From assembly GCF_003576645.1 (NCBI RefSeq), contig NC_044917.1, forward strand, positions 7,798,503-7,862,502: 64,000 bases of DNA. The letters run 5' to 3'. Positions 9,341 through 20,646 of the stretch are shown one piece after another (positions within the stretch are counted from its first letter, which is position 1; every line of letters starts with the position of its first letter). Made by a program: the position numbers and the translations under genes. The notes under the pieces are model-generated. The model was not told the DNA's origin, searched no databases, and saw only the letters and a list, made by a program, of their open reading frames with translations. Origin of the DNA: Ipomoea triloba (lineage: Eukaryota > Streptophyta > Magnoliopsida > Solanales > Convolvulaceae).

Positions 9341-12278
9341 CTAGAAGTCAATGATGGGTTCGCCAATGGTGAGATTCCTCTCAACGTTCCATGGTAGGTT
9401 AAAAAGCTTCGCCATTATAAATTTAAAGATCTTATTCACATTGATGTTATGGGTCGAGCTCGAGAAGAATAAGGTTGCCTTCATCACCTTTGCATATGCC
9501 CTTGCCTGCAAATTTATGTATCAATTCCTCAAATCTTAAATGTTTGAATGTAATTGTAACAAGACAACCTTAAATGAATCAATACGTTGTGTGCTATCAG
9601 TATCCAAAAATTGATGATCAATACCACTCTTTTATTCCAATTATGAGGAATATGAATATCCGATCTTAAACTAAATATTATCAATGGGCCAAGTTCCAGT
9701 GCGACCATGTCTTAACGTACACACTAACTGCACTATTAGTTATGCAAAAAAGCACCAATAGTGTTAGGAAACGCACAACAAAGAAATGCACCACAAAACG
9801 TACCACACCCAAAAAAATACACCATACATCACCACACCTAATTGTGTGTTTTCTAACACTATGTGGTGCGTTTATGTGTACCTAATAGTGCATTTTATTG
9901 TGATACGTACTTACTGATGCGTTTTTTGGTGCATTCGTGCATTTCTTTGTTGTGTGTTTCCTAATACTATTAGTGCTTTTTTGCATAACTGCCGCACGTT
10001 AAGACATGACCGCATTTGAGCTGACATTTATTGTCAATATTGAACTCGTGCAAGAACCAAATATCGTCAATATTGAGCTACATATAAGAGAGAAAGAGGT
10101 GATATAGAAGTGAATATCCTTGATGGGATGCTATAATATACAAAATACACGAAATATATAATGGTAGAATTAAAATTCAGATTTATCTAAAAGGTGGTAT
10201 ACGCTTAAACTCACTCACAATACTCAACAGTCCCAACTCCCAACCAACATTCTTGTGCTACCAAGACAAGCAAGCAAGTTTCCTATAAAGAAATGTTTGG
10301 CGTTTGTCCTTGAACTTATCCGATAAGGCAAGGCCTAAAGGACATAGATGGAATTTGTAGTTACCTTGTTTCTTTCTTTCTACTTGGATTATGTTCGGTT
10401 GGACACATGTATTTTGTAATCTCAATCACTGCGTTGACGTTAGAAACGGATGTAGAAAACAAGACACCTTTATAAATTTTTTTAGGTCACAGAGAAAATC
10501 ATTACTCCAGAGTATGTACAAAATAAATTATACTTTGTGGTTCTAGAAATTAATCTAATAACTAATTTAAATTATTTATAATTGACCAAGTTCAATGAAT
10601 TACCTATCTATGCTATGAATCTATTTGTTGAAAACATCGTTATAATTGTAAAAAAAAAAAACAAAAAAACATCGTTATAATTCACACACGAACAGGTCGT
10701 CGTAGGTGGGGCCCACACCTCATCGTGGAAAAAAATCTGGGCGTTTGTTCTTTGGATCGTTACGCACGCAAAGAGATTTAAGGACTGTTCGGTTGCCTAT
10801 ATTACGTTATCTTTTTGGGGAAAGAAAATGACTCCTTAACGTATATGTCGGTTTCGTTGCCCCGAATGCTAATTTTGATGGTCAAAACACAAAAAATAAT
10901 GTTTTTTTTTAAAATTTATTTACTGCATTGCATAAGGTTTTTGTATAAGTGTCGTTAATTATCAAAAACCAAACAGTAAAAAAAACATTAGAGAACTGTA
11001 AATAGTTTCGTAGGTAAAAGGAATTTACCTGAGTGACGATTGTCCACTGAATGTCGGGCGGAAGCTGGGCAAAATCGTCAAACTTGGTGCCGATGAGTAT
11101 AGGAATTGCAGTCTGCAGTAACAACCCAGAATTATATGCACACTCAATTTTATTTTAGTCATTTTAATTCTTAACTATCTTGCTTTTATAAATATAATTT
11201 TTATCCGTGTTATGCAAATATTTATGTATACAGTCATCGACTTAATCTGTTTACAAAGAATCAATATCACGCACAGGCTCGAACCATGATGTGGCATTTT
11301 CAAAAAGTAATGTGAAAGAGAAGCAAACAAAGTTTCGTACCTGATTCCACTTTCTTGCTTCACTGAACCACCCTATAACACTGCAACACCAAAACAAATT
11401 TTTTTTTTTAAATTAAGATTTTAAAACTCAAACTAAAAGGGAAAATTCTTAAAATTAAACCAAAAAAGAAAGTGAAAAGCATACCTGTTTAGTGTGCATC
11501 TACTAGTAAGATCGAACATGAAGAGAATAGCAACTGAATCTTTGCAGGCAATTGGAAGTTGATCAAGTGAGGAATAATCTCCTGCCAATTTATAATTTAA
11601 AATTCTATTATTGATTTATTACTGAAAATAAATTTCAGAAAAAAAAAATAAAATCTGCAGACCTCCAACATCCCATATTCTGAAGGCAATCCTTGCACCT
11701 CGTACGAATAATGTTTTGTCCATTAGGTTTAATCCATTCATTTGCAGGCATCTCTTCTCTTCTTCATCTCCAACATACTTTATCTAAAATATTCCAAACA
11801 AAAAAAAAAAGAAAAAAAAAAAGGATTAATGAATGAACTTTAAGCCTTTAAACTTTAAAGGGCTTATTTAAAACGAATAGAAGTTTGATGAAATTATAAA
11901 ACTGACCACAAAACTTGTTTTCCCAATCTGGCAATCGCCCAAGATACTGATCTTCAAGGTCACCAAATCCGAATCACTCTCGTACCCGCCACGAATAGCG
12001 GTGGTGGGGTCCTCATCACCGATAACCGTCCCGGATTCTGCTGCGTCTATCGCGGATTCCGGCGCCGGAGCAGCAGCGCTTCCGGTCCGGGATATTCTCC
12101 GGTAGCGTACCGGGTGCTGGCCGGTGGAGCAGACGACTATTCTCTCCCAAAGGAACCGAAAAAACTCCCGGAAATACGAAACCCTTTCCAGTAACCTCCA
12201 CCGGAAGTTGACGTGCACGATTTTCCGGCAAAGCTTCGTCATCTTCCCGGTGGCGGCCTCATGGACTTTCTGAGCCAT
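9341..12278 (-). CDS. SGP1: Spg1/SGP1-type small GTPase, 6 exons, 292 aa
   Basis: Monomeric G protein of the Spg1/Tem1 family. Plant SGP1/SGP2 are reported nucleolar proteins that can replace fission yeast Spg1 in septation signalling with a MAP4K partner. Exons on the minus strand: 12278-11907, 11783-11663, 11581-11485, 11380-11341, 11112-11029, 9505-9341, all GT-AG, joining in phase. G1 is GDCQIGKTSF (residues 114-123), G3 is WDVGG, G4 is GTKFD (TKxD instead of NKxD, as usual in this family) and the G5 region is SSSTHN. The last exon (from ARAYAK to LTIGEPIIDF) lies 1.5 kb from the previous one because intron 5 is long and contains a MITE. An N-terminal extension of about 105 residues precedes the GTPase core. 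The second Met (residue 13, MTKLCRKIV) is also a possible start. Confidence 0.93.
9697..10017. mobile_element. MITE in intron 5 of the SGP1-type gene
   Basis: Two arms of about 100 bp are inverted copies: GACCATGTCTTAACGT at the left end answers ACGTTAAGACATGACC at the right, and TTATGCAAAAAAGCAC with CAACAAAGAAATGCAC is repeated inverted further in. The centre (about 9800-9910) has further short motifs such as GTGGTGCG. No coding capacity. Target duplication not resolved. Confidence 0.75.
10634..10682 (+). repeat. Target-site duplication around an A-rich stub
   Basis: ACATCGTTATAATT occurs at 10634-10647 and again at 10669-10682, separated only by GTAAAAAAAAAAACAAAAAAA. This is the footprint of a retroposon insertion with essentially no body. 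Confidence 0.6.
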
Positions 12279-12344
12279 GAGTGGGGGTTACGCTCGGAGA
12301 AGATAATGATTCTTGAACTCTCATTCTCTGTGTCAAGTCTTAGG

Positions 12345-12378
12345 TTTTGTTTTGTTTTGTTTTGTTTTTTTTTTTTTT
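12345..12378. repeat. Simple repeat (TTTTG)n then poly-T
   Basis: Five TTTTG-type units followed by a T run, in the expected 5' UTR or promoter of the minus-strand GTPase gene. Confidence 0.8.
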
Positions 12379-12379
12379 G

Positions 12380-14995
12380 AGTATTTTTTTCTTTTCTCTT
12401 TTTAATTTCTCCGATAAAGTTAACGAAGCAGAGAGGGAGAAGAGAAAGGAAGTTTGTTTTGGGGGGTGGGGCGGTTGACCGGAGTTCTTGGGTGCCTATA
12501 GTCCAAATTGCCGGCTTTCTTGGTTCTAAATGTAGGCTGGGCATTTAGGTCAATTAAATTAGGCTCAGCTTTTGATATATAGAAGTTCGTAGGGGTACTT
12601 TCGTCATTCCGGAAGAAGGATAATTTTGTAAATTAGCTCGTTTTAGGCTGATAGGGATTGCTCCATATTAATGAATCTAATGATGCTAAAATCCAGGATT
12701 ATACCTGAATTTTTTATTTTTTTTGAATCCATATACCTGAATTATTATATTCTTGCGAGTTGAGGCTTGTACATTTTGGATTTAGGGATTAGGACTAATA
12801 TTCTTGATTACCAACCAATAGTAATTTTTGATGACTTTTTTTAGAATATAAAATTTGGGATGGGGTTTTTAATTAATGGGGATTGATTTTTTTATTTTTT
12901 GAAAATTTTTCTCCTTCAAATAATTTTTTTTTTTGGGATTCATTGAAGAGAAAAATTGGGAAAAGCTATCGCAATATCCGTGCATGAGCGCATTGTTGTG
13001 CTGTGTGCACTGCATACGCTATGCTGGACATGTGAACTTATTTTTTCTTTTACTTTTTTCTCGTCAAATTTTGTTTGTTTGTTTGTTTGTTTTTTTTTAT
13101 TCTCTTCTCTCTTTCCCATCTCTCCTATATGACACTGAAAAAGTCACTAAAAATTTCTCATTCTTGAAGTTGTTCTAATGAAAAAGAACAAAAATTTTAA
13201 GAAAAATTATATATTTAACCACTGAATTATATATTGTATAGAGTATAGACTCAATCAATCAATTTTAATTGTGTCTAATTTTCTTCCTTTAGTTATTCAT
13301 GAAGTGATGTTTTTGTCACTTTTTGTTAATCTTCTATTGAATTTAGACATAAAATCGAAAACTGAAGGGTCATTTGATGTTCTCTTATTTTCTTTATATG
13401 AGGTAAATATTCTCAATATTAAAATGTTATTTGACAATTTTTGAGTTTTTACTAGATGGTAAACAATGGTAAGAGTGTTGCATAAAAGTTTAAAATTTGC
13501 TGAATAAACTAATAGAAATATGGTTAATAACATTTATGTGACATGTTAACATTTGATACAAAATTCGGTCTATCTAGCAAAATTTGATTGAAATTCGAAA
13601 ATGGTTAAGATTATTAGTGCGTTTTTTGGGGTTTGTAATATTTGAATAATTGAATACGATTACAACTTTTACTTTATTATATTTTAACAAATAATTTGTA
13701 AAGCACTTATAAACATTGACTTTAAAAAAAAAAAAAGTACAGTACTATGGTAATATATGAGTGTATGAAAAAAAAAGTGAGACTTGAACATTGGTTTCTT
13801 ATGACTTGTTGAGCTATCATTTCATTTTTTAACTAATCACTATAGTTATTTCTTTTTACAAATCGATGTACTGTAATTTTTTAATTGCTTATTTATTTAA
13901 TACACTTCTCATCCTTAAATTATAATAAAATAATATTGTTTATCTTGCCAAGTACCTTGTGATTTAATATCATCATTGTTATTATTTCAAACAAAATACT
14001 ACAGGTTTGAGTCCCATCTCAGTCCAAGGGTTGGGATATTAACTGTAACGGGAAAAAACCAACGGCTTAGATCAAAGAAGGCAACCAACAACCATTCATT
14101 AGTCGTAAGTAGTCTTTTTTCCCTCATAAGTAGTTGAAGCATCGTCGAAACCCAAATGACATGCTATTATCAGTCACCTACCGATTTTTGAGTTCCGATA
14201 CAAATAAAATGACATGTTGATGTGTTTAATTGCAACTTTTAAAACTTTGAGAGCTTAATTGATGTATCATATAAAGTTTGGTGTCTATTTGACCATTTTT
14301 CTTTTTAAATATAAATGCTTTTAATGTGTCATTATAATAAGATTTTAGCAATTTACTTTAATTTTTTAACACAATTAAGGTTTCAAACTCTTAAATTACT
14401 GCTTGAAATAAGGCTTATGATCGATCAAATCAACTCCTTAATTATGAGTTTTGATGTTATTAATCAGAGTCAAATTGAATGGATATTTCATGCATTGATT
14501 TAATGCTGAAATTGGAATTAATTAATCAATTAATGAATTATGAAGCAGAGGACGGTTCGACCCACTGATGATAATAAAATACTTAATTAATTGATTTAAG
14601 CACAATTATTTAGTAATTATATAATATTTGTTAAGGAGCAAACATCCAACAAGAGGAATACAAATGTTGTGATGAGCACGAGGTAAACAATCAAATAGGA
14701 TAAGCCAAATCCTCATCATCACCAATTAGAATAAACAAGATACTATCATGATTTTCATATCCCCTATCCCCGGCCCCCATTGACAATTATGCTAAACAAA
14801 CACTAGTAAAAATCAAGGAATATGACACTCTAACCCCTTAATTAGTTAATTGTGATCATTGTTTAATTTTTGTTATTTATTAATTTATTTGTGACTTTGA
14901 CTTAGTCAATTTATTTTAGGAGTAATTTTTTATTTTTTTTTAAATCAAGAAGGAAGTGAACACAAAAGAAAAAAAAAAGGGAGTGCCGAGCCAAT
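12380..14995. other. AT-rich intergenic DNA
   Basis: Contains a (GTTT)n run near 13068-13090 and a poly-A near 13725, but no recognisable genes. A short stretch near 14004 (GGTTTGAGTCCC) resembles a tRNA box B and may be an old SINE. Confidence 0.4.
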
Positions 14996-15084
14996 CTTCC
15001 TCAAGAATCCTTTTCTTCTTCTTCTCCCAAACTTCACCCCTGTAACCAGTTGAGCTGCTCATGCGGGCTTCCTCAAGAATCCTT
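14996..15084 (-). repeat. SINE family B copy with 17-bp perfect target-site duplication
   Basis: CTTCCTCAAGAATCCTT is present at 14996-15012 and 15068-15084. Between them the minus strand reads CCCGCATGAGCAGCTCAACT, then a short body and a (GAA)n tail. The body is only 55 bp, much shorter than the copy near 18070, so this is a deleted copy. Confidence 0.75.
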
Positions 15085-15490
15085 CGAAGGGGAGTAGGAG
15101 GGACTGGAAGCACATGTGTGCCATGACACTATCGAAAGAACAAGCTAACTAAGAAATCTATCGCTCTATTATATTTTCTAAACATATACACTACTTGGAT
15201 CTCCGCATGTTTTCTCGTATCTCGGTCACATGTGGGCATGTTGCAAGAATGCTAAAAATTTTAATTATGAATCAAAGTTGTCATTTTGCTAAGAGCATAG
15301 AGAGTAAATTAAAATCACAAAAATTATACTATGATGAAAACCAAGATGCCATTTGGAAGCTAGAAAAAGCTCAATTCAAACATTTATGATAATTTAAAAG
15401 GTGAAAAAAAAAAATAATTATTTCCATGTTTGGTGAACTCTTAACCTAGGAAAAGGGTGAGCTTCTTGTGAGACAAAATCGCATATCAAC

Positions 15491-15508
15491 TTCTTCTTCT
15501 TCTTCTTC

Positions 15509-15555
<47 letters not shown>
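15491..15555. repeat. Compound microsatellite (TTC)n(ATT)n
   Basis: About seven TTC units are followed directly by about fifteen ATT units. Confidence 0.95.
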
Positions 15556-15894
15556 TGTGAGATGGGTCAAATTTAGAAATAAACGTAGTACTTATGATGA
15601 AAAATATAATACTAATTAGAGATAAATTAATTGTTACTTATGAGGAAAATGTGATATTCTTGATTAAAATTGTACTCCATATACTTTTAAATCGAAATAT
15701 AATATTTAGGAGTTGAAGACTTACTTATAAGAAAAATTGCAAAACTAATTATGGATAAATTAATTGATTATTACTTATGAGGAAAAATATAATTCAATAA
15801 ATTGATTATTATTACTTATGATGAAATGTATAATATTTAATGTGGTACTTTTAATATTTTTTTTAAAAAACAAATGTAGTAGTTTTAAATGAAA

Positions 15895-16281
15895 AAAGTA
15901 ATAGGAAAAAGTGTCAAATTGGACCCCCCTTAATCGGGTGGATAGTGCAATTAGGCCCCCCTAACTAAAAAAAAAGTTTCATTCAAACCTCCTAAATCGG
16001 TAAAATTGTTCAATTAAGTTCAAGTTGGCTTGTTTATCATGTCAAATTCAGTTAGGGGAGCTAATTGCACTATTTACCCGACTTAGATGGCCAATTTAAC
16101 ACTTTTCACTTTTAATTTTATTTTTCAAAACAAATACTTTTTTATTTATTACTTAAAAAGAAAAAAAGAAAAACAGCCATCGGCTGTCGGACAGCCATGG
16201 TTGTAGCCCTCGTTCCAGATCTAGAAGACGACACTATCCACCGACGTTAGGGGCCAATTTGACACTTTTTCCAAAGTAATA
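15895..16281. mobile_element. Mutator-type MITE with perfect 9-bp target-site duplication
   Basis: Element 15904-16272 (369 bp). Its terminal inverted repeats GGAAAAAGTGTCAAATTGG (15904-15922) and the exact complement at 16254-16272 are perfect over 19 bp. AAAGTAATA is duplicated at 15895-15903 and 16273-16281; 9 bp is the Mutator-like hallmark. A second inverted copy of the left arm ends at about 16110, so the right side holds an extra unrelated segment (16111-16253), possibly captured host DNA. No open frame of note. Confidence 0.85.
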
Positions 16282-16957
16282 TTTAAGAGTTGAATAGTTA
16301 CTCACGAGGGAAACTATAATACTTATGAGAAAAATGCAATACATATTAAATTTTGAACCCGTTTCACACATAAAGATCAATTAGATAGAATTGGCTCAAT
16401 CTAAACTAAAAGTTTAAGCTGATAGTTGGATTGCACATTTATGTTTATATATTATATATATGCTCAACACGCCCTCTCACGTGTGCGCCGATTACTTTTT
16501 GATCGGCTCCAAGCAACACATAAACCATAGTCATCAAATCCATGACCTTTGGTATGAGGTTGACTTTGATACCAAATTGAAGCATGTGTTCTATCTCAAT
16601 TAAAAACTCAACGTGATAATTAGATTGTACATTTGTGCTTATATATTATATGCTTAACAGGTCTAATAAGAGATTTTGCTTCATTAAAAATTAAAACTCG
16701 AGAAAGTTATTCTAAATAGGGGTTACAATACACAATTCTTTTTCTAGGTAATTGAGAATATGCAAAATTTATCATATTACTTTCCTATTTGTTATTGTGT
16801 TTTATTGTTTGCACATGACAATATATTGAATATTAAAATAATTTCTCCAAAAAAGTTTAGACGAATTGGATATTTGAAATTTAATTATTATGTTTTTAAA
16901 GATATAACTAAATGTATTAAGTAATTTACTCAAACATATTTCAAATAGTTATTTTTC

Positions 16958-17095
16958 AATGTAGTATTTGCTCATAGATACTTTCTCAAACAAATGAAAC
17001 ACAAAGAGCCAATATTGCTTCCACTGAGACTCAAACTCACCCCCTCACATGTGAGAGTGCAACCGGGTGCTACTAGACCATAATGTCTTTAGCTA
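16958..17095 (-). repeat. SINE family A, near full length
   Basis: On the minus strand it starts TGGTCTAGTAGCACCCGG and has a GAGTTTGAGTCTC box B. It ends in the family 3' part (GAGAAAGTATCTATGAGC). Mismatches to the 8430 copy show it is old. Confidence 0.75.
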
Positions 17096-17169
17096 ACATA
17101 AATAACTTTGAATTCTAAATTTAAAGGTTTTTCACTACTCCTGCTCTAAAAATTATTGGACGAAGTAAA

Positions 17170-17600
17170 TTGCATATGTGGCTCCCCTAAAAATGAGTAA
17201 TTATCTTTCCCTAAAAGGTTGAATCTCCAACCCAAAGGACACCCACATCCCGGCTCAATAGAGCATTTGAGATGATGTAAATCACGGTAACTCAATGATT
17301 CATCAATCATGGTCGAATTGTAGGTACCCATATAGGATATGTCTACTTTAAGCAAAATTCTCACACTACCACTATCAAATTTTGAACATTGATCTATTGT
17401 CTCAAATATTATTTACTGAACCACTTAGTTTAACTCGTGCGGGCTAAATGAGTTATTATCTTCTCCCAAAAGGTTAAATCACCAACCCCAATGATCCAAC
17501 TCAGGCCTGATAAAGCATTTGAGATGATGCAAAATATGATGAATTAATGACTTCACAGACAAGACCAAATACTAGTGCGTACAAAAGATCTGCTTTGAAC
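17170..17600. repeat. Duplicated repeat (family D), two diverged copies
   Basis: The stretches from about 17176 and from about 17445 share CCCAAAAGGTTGAATC-type starts, ATAGAGCATTTGAGATGATG and later segments in the same order. A third piece (AAAAGGTTGAATCCCTAG) is at about 54597. Probably a SINE or other non-autonomous repeat. Confidence 0.5.
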
Positions 17601-18069
17601 ATTACCTACTGAACATATAAGCTAAACGTGTGCGGGCAAATGAGTTGTTATCATGGCAAAAAATATGCTACCATGGATGGCAGATAAGTATGAAAGTTAA
17701 TGGCAAGAGTTGATTGGTGGATCTGGATCATGGCATTCTAATATTCCATTATATTTTTAGTTACTTTTTTTTTTCGAAATTAATTTTGGGTAAAAGTAAC
17801 AGGGAATAAGGAAAAAGCTGCAAAACAGCGTCACATTTCGATATAAATATTGAACATCTAAATGGCTTTTCCTAAAAGTACTTCCAAGATTTAAAACTCA
17901 TATTGGCCTGCCTTTTTTCAGCCAAGATGTCCTTGGAAACTGGAATCTTCATATACAAAAGCAATTTATTTATTTTTTGGGAGAGATACAAAAGTAATTC
18001 CCATGCCCTCAAACTACGTGTTTAAGAAAAGAGTTTTCAAAAAAAAAATTATTAAATAAATTTTTTTTT

Positions 18070-18200
18070 GTCAGGACGGACATTTCAATTGGTCACATGA
18101 GTAAAGTTTGTGTCTAAAAATTAGAGATCGAGTCTCACCAGCCTATGATTTACACCGTCTTCCAAACAAAACCTTATTAACTCTGTTACAATACAGTATC
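18070..18200 (+). repeat. SINE family B, longer copy
   Basis: Starts near GTCAGGACGGACATTTCAAT, continues TGGTCACATGAGTAAAGT and has a GATCGAGTCTCACC box B-like site, ending in a family-A-like AACTCTGTTACAATACAG segment. Suggests a shared or composite tail; exact ends unclear. Confidence 0.5.
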
Positions 18201-19355
18201 ATTTGAGCTTATAACAATTCAAGTTTTTTGACTCGAATTATATCTTGAACTATATATAGACTCAATCATAGTTCGTTGAACAATTATAGTTTGATGATTC
18301 ATGACAGCAAAGGATTTTAAAAGGTAAAATTGAAAAATCACTCCTTAATGTTTATTTATAGAGTGGAAGTGAGAAAATTAAAATCCCCTCTATCATATCC
18401 TCCAAGCAATTCAAAGCTTCTTGCATTGAGATTCAATATGTTCTATCAAATATGTCTTTCAGAAAGCAAACTTATTATGTGAATTACAAATTAATTCGTA
18501 ACCCTATGCCTAGATGAGTTTTGTTTCCATATTTATTAGACTAGAGATTGAGTTCTCCATTATATTCAGAGATAATTCTTTCTATTACGAATTACATGTT
18601 TCAATTCATCGCATGCTCCCTCCTCCTGAAGTTCTCAAATTATCACTTATGTATAATTAATGATGACATTGACTCTTCCCTAACATTAAGAGATCATATA
18701 TTATTTCTCTCTTAAATTTACTTTATATTATTCATATTATGATGTGATAATGCAACTCTTTATATTCATTAAATTAATTGAATCTACCATAAATTAAAAA
18801 GAATAGAATTGAATTATCTTAATGATATCTTAAAAACTAAAAGCACAATTTGGCATTTAATCTTTATTTGTTTTAAATGCATAAAAAACATGCATGTGCT
18901 CCGTTTCCTTAGTTTCTACTCACTAGTCACAAGTTATATATTTTCTCTTTTTTGAAAAAGTTTGGTCATTTCAACATACCCCCTTTTCATTCCTTAGTTT
19001 TTACTCTTAAAATGCTGTTATTGTTGTGAAAAAGTTAGGACATTTCCACATGTATGTATGTTTAATTTGTTAAACTGTGCTTAATTAGATTCAAATTAAG
19101 TTTAAAAAGATGAATAGAGATAACTTTGATTTACGAGAAAGTCCGTAGCAATTACAAGAAAGTGCGCATATGGTTAAGTCTGCTTTGAAACCCTAACTGA
19201 TTGACAATATATAGATCACAATAAGGTAGACCATCATAGGTTCGTTGTCTATAGAAAACCAACTCATCAAATCAAGAAAATCAATAGATAGCTATGACAT
19301 GGAGTCAAATTTAAAATCTTGTAGTTATCAAGTCAATTGTCCAACCAATTTTGGG

Positions 19356-19358
<3 letters not shown>

Positions 19359-19424
<66 letters not shown>
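19359..19424. repeat. (AT)n microsatellite, about 33 units
   Basis: Uninterrupted alternating A and T over about 66 bp. Confidence 0.97.
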
Positions 19425-19426
<2 letters not shown>

Positions 19427-19505
19427 AAATACTAGTGATTTTTTACAAGGTAGTATTTTTTTTAAAAAAATACTCATGATTCTTTACAATATAATACATA
19501 GTATC

Positions 19506-19615
19506 TTTTTTAGTACTATTAACTCTGTTACAATATACGGGATAGTTTCTATTTTATACTTTCTCAAACTCTTTCAGCTTAAAGAATCGATGCTCTCGGC
19601 GACCACTGGAATTCC
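19506..19615 (-). repeat. SINE family A, 5'-truncated copy
   Basis: TTAGTACTATTAACTCTGTT is the complement of the family 3' end, followed inward by TACTTTCTCAAAC as in other copies. The head is not found. Confidence 0.55.
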
Positions 19616-19773
19616 ATCTTTTGACCACTCATTTAGAATGATAATAGATGTGACAACACATTACAAAGTAGTTGGTGGCAATTAATATGATCTATTTGAT
19701 TATGCAATGTAATTGTTAATAAACATACATTAATTTAATGGGAACTTAAAAAAATAAAGTCATATGTATGTGT

Positions 19774-20616
19774 TGTTGGGAAAAATCCCACTTGCTGTGA
19801 CAATCAAAATCACAGACCCGACACGGTACACAAATAGGAGATAATACACAATAGCCCAAAAATAAATATGAACACAAGGAACACAAGATTTACGTGGAAA
19901 ACCCCAAAACCACGGGGAAAAACCACGGGCCACCAACAACAACAATTTCCACTATATCACAAATCTCGGGTACAAAGTTTTAGGCTACCACACGAGCCAT
20001 ACATCCACAAATCATCAAATACAATAACTCCTAGGCCAAAACATTCTTATAATATTCACAGGCTAAAAGGAATAATATCTCGTACTCAAAATATTCAACT
20101 ACCACGAACAAGGTAAAATGAATACAAATATTACGAGATTATCCAAAGAGATGCCTGGAATAAATACAAGCTGACCTCAAATATTTGATGAAGATAGTAC
20201 CCAAGAACTAGGCAAACCCACGACAGAATAGCACGGCAAAACTGCACCAAAGATGAAGGAGAAAATAGTTTGTTCCTTCTACTGATGAACCGCCGAACGC
20301 CAAAAGAAGAGGAAGAAGAAAAATGAGTTTTTCTTCCTCTGCTGAACTGCCGAACTCACTGCCTCTCTGTGTTTTTTTTTTTTTTCTTCTGTTGGCCGAA
20401 AAAGAGAGAAGAATGGGAATGAAAAATAATTCACTCCACTTGCTGCCTCTCTACTGCGGAACACAACAAAAAAATGGGAATAATGCATGCTTGCTTGCTT
20501 TTCCACTTGCTGACAAAGTAAACACTACCAAATGCTTCCCACTACATTTTATTTGTTGTTTTCTTTGTTTGTCTTTATGCTGCCAGCTCAATTCTCACAT
20601 AGGAGGGACCCCAACA
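19774..20616 (-). repeat. 3' LTR of the Copia element (843 bp)
   Basis: Nearly identical to 23201-24045. Ends are TG...CA with TGTTGGG at the plus-strand left edge. Contains poly-T and pyrimidine-rich parts. Confidence 0.95.
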
Positions 20617-20630
20617 AATCTCCCCCTACC
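20617..20630 (-). other. Polypurine tract of the Copia element
   Basis: On the minus strand GGTAGGGGGAGATT abuts the 3' LTR directly, the usual plus-strand primer site. Confidence 0.9.
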
Positions 20631-20646
20631 GACTATGTGAAAGTAA

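Noticed and set aside
15195..15389. 64-codon frame near a SINE copy
   Set aside because: No family resemblance and AT-driven codon use; the neighbourhood is repeat DNA.
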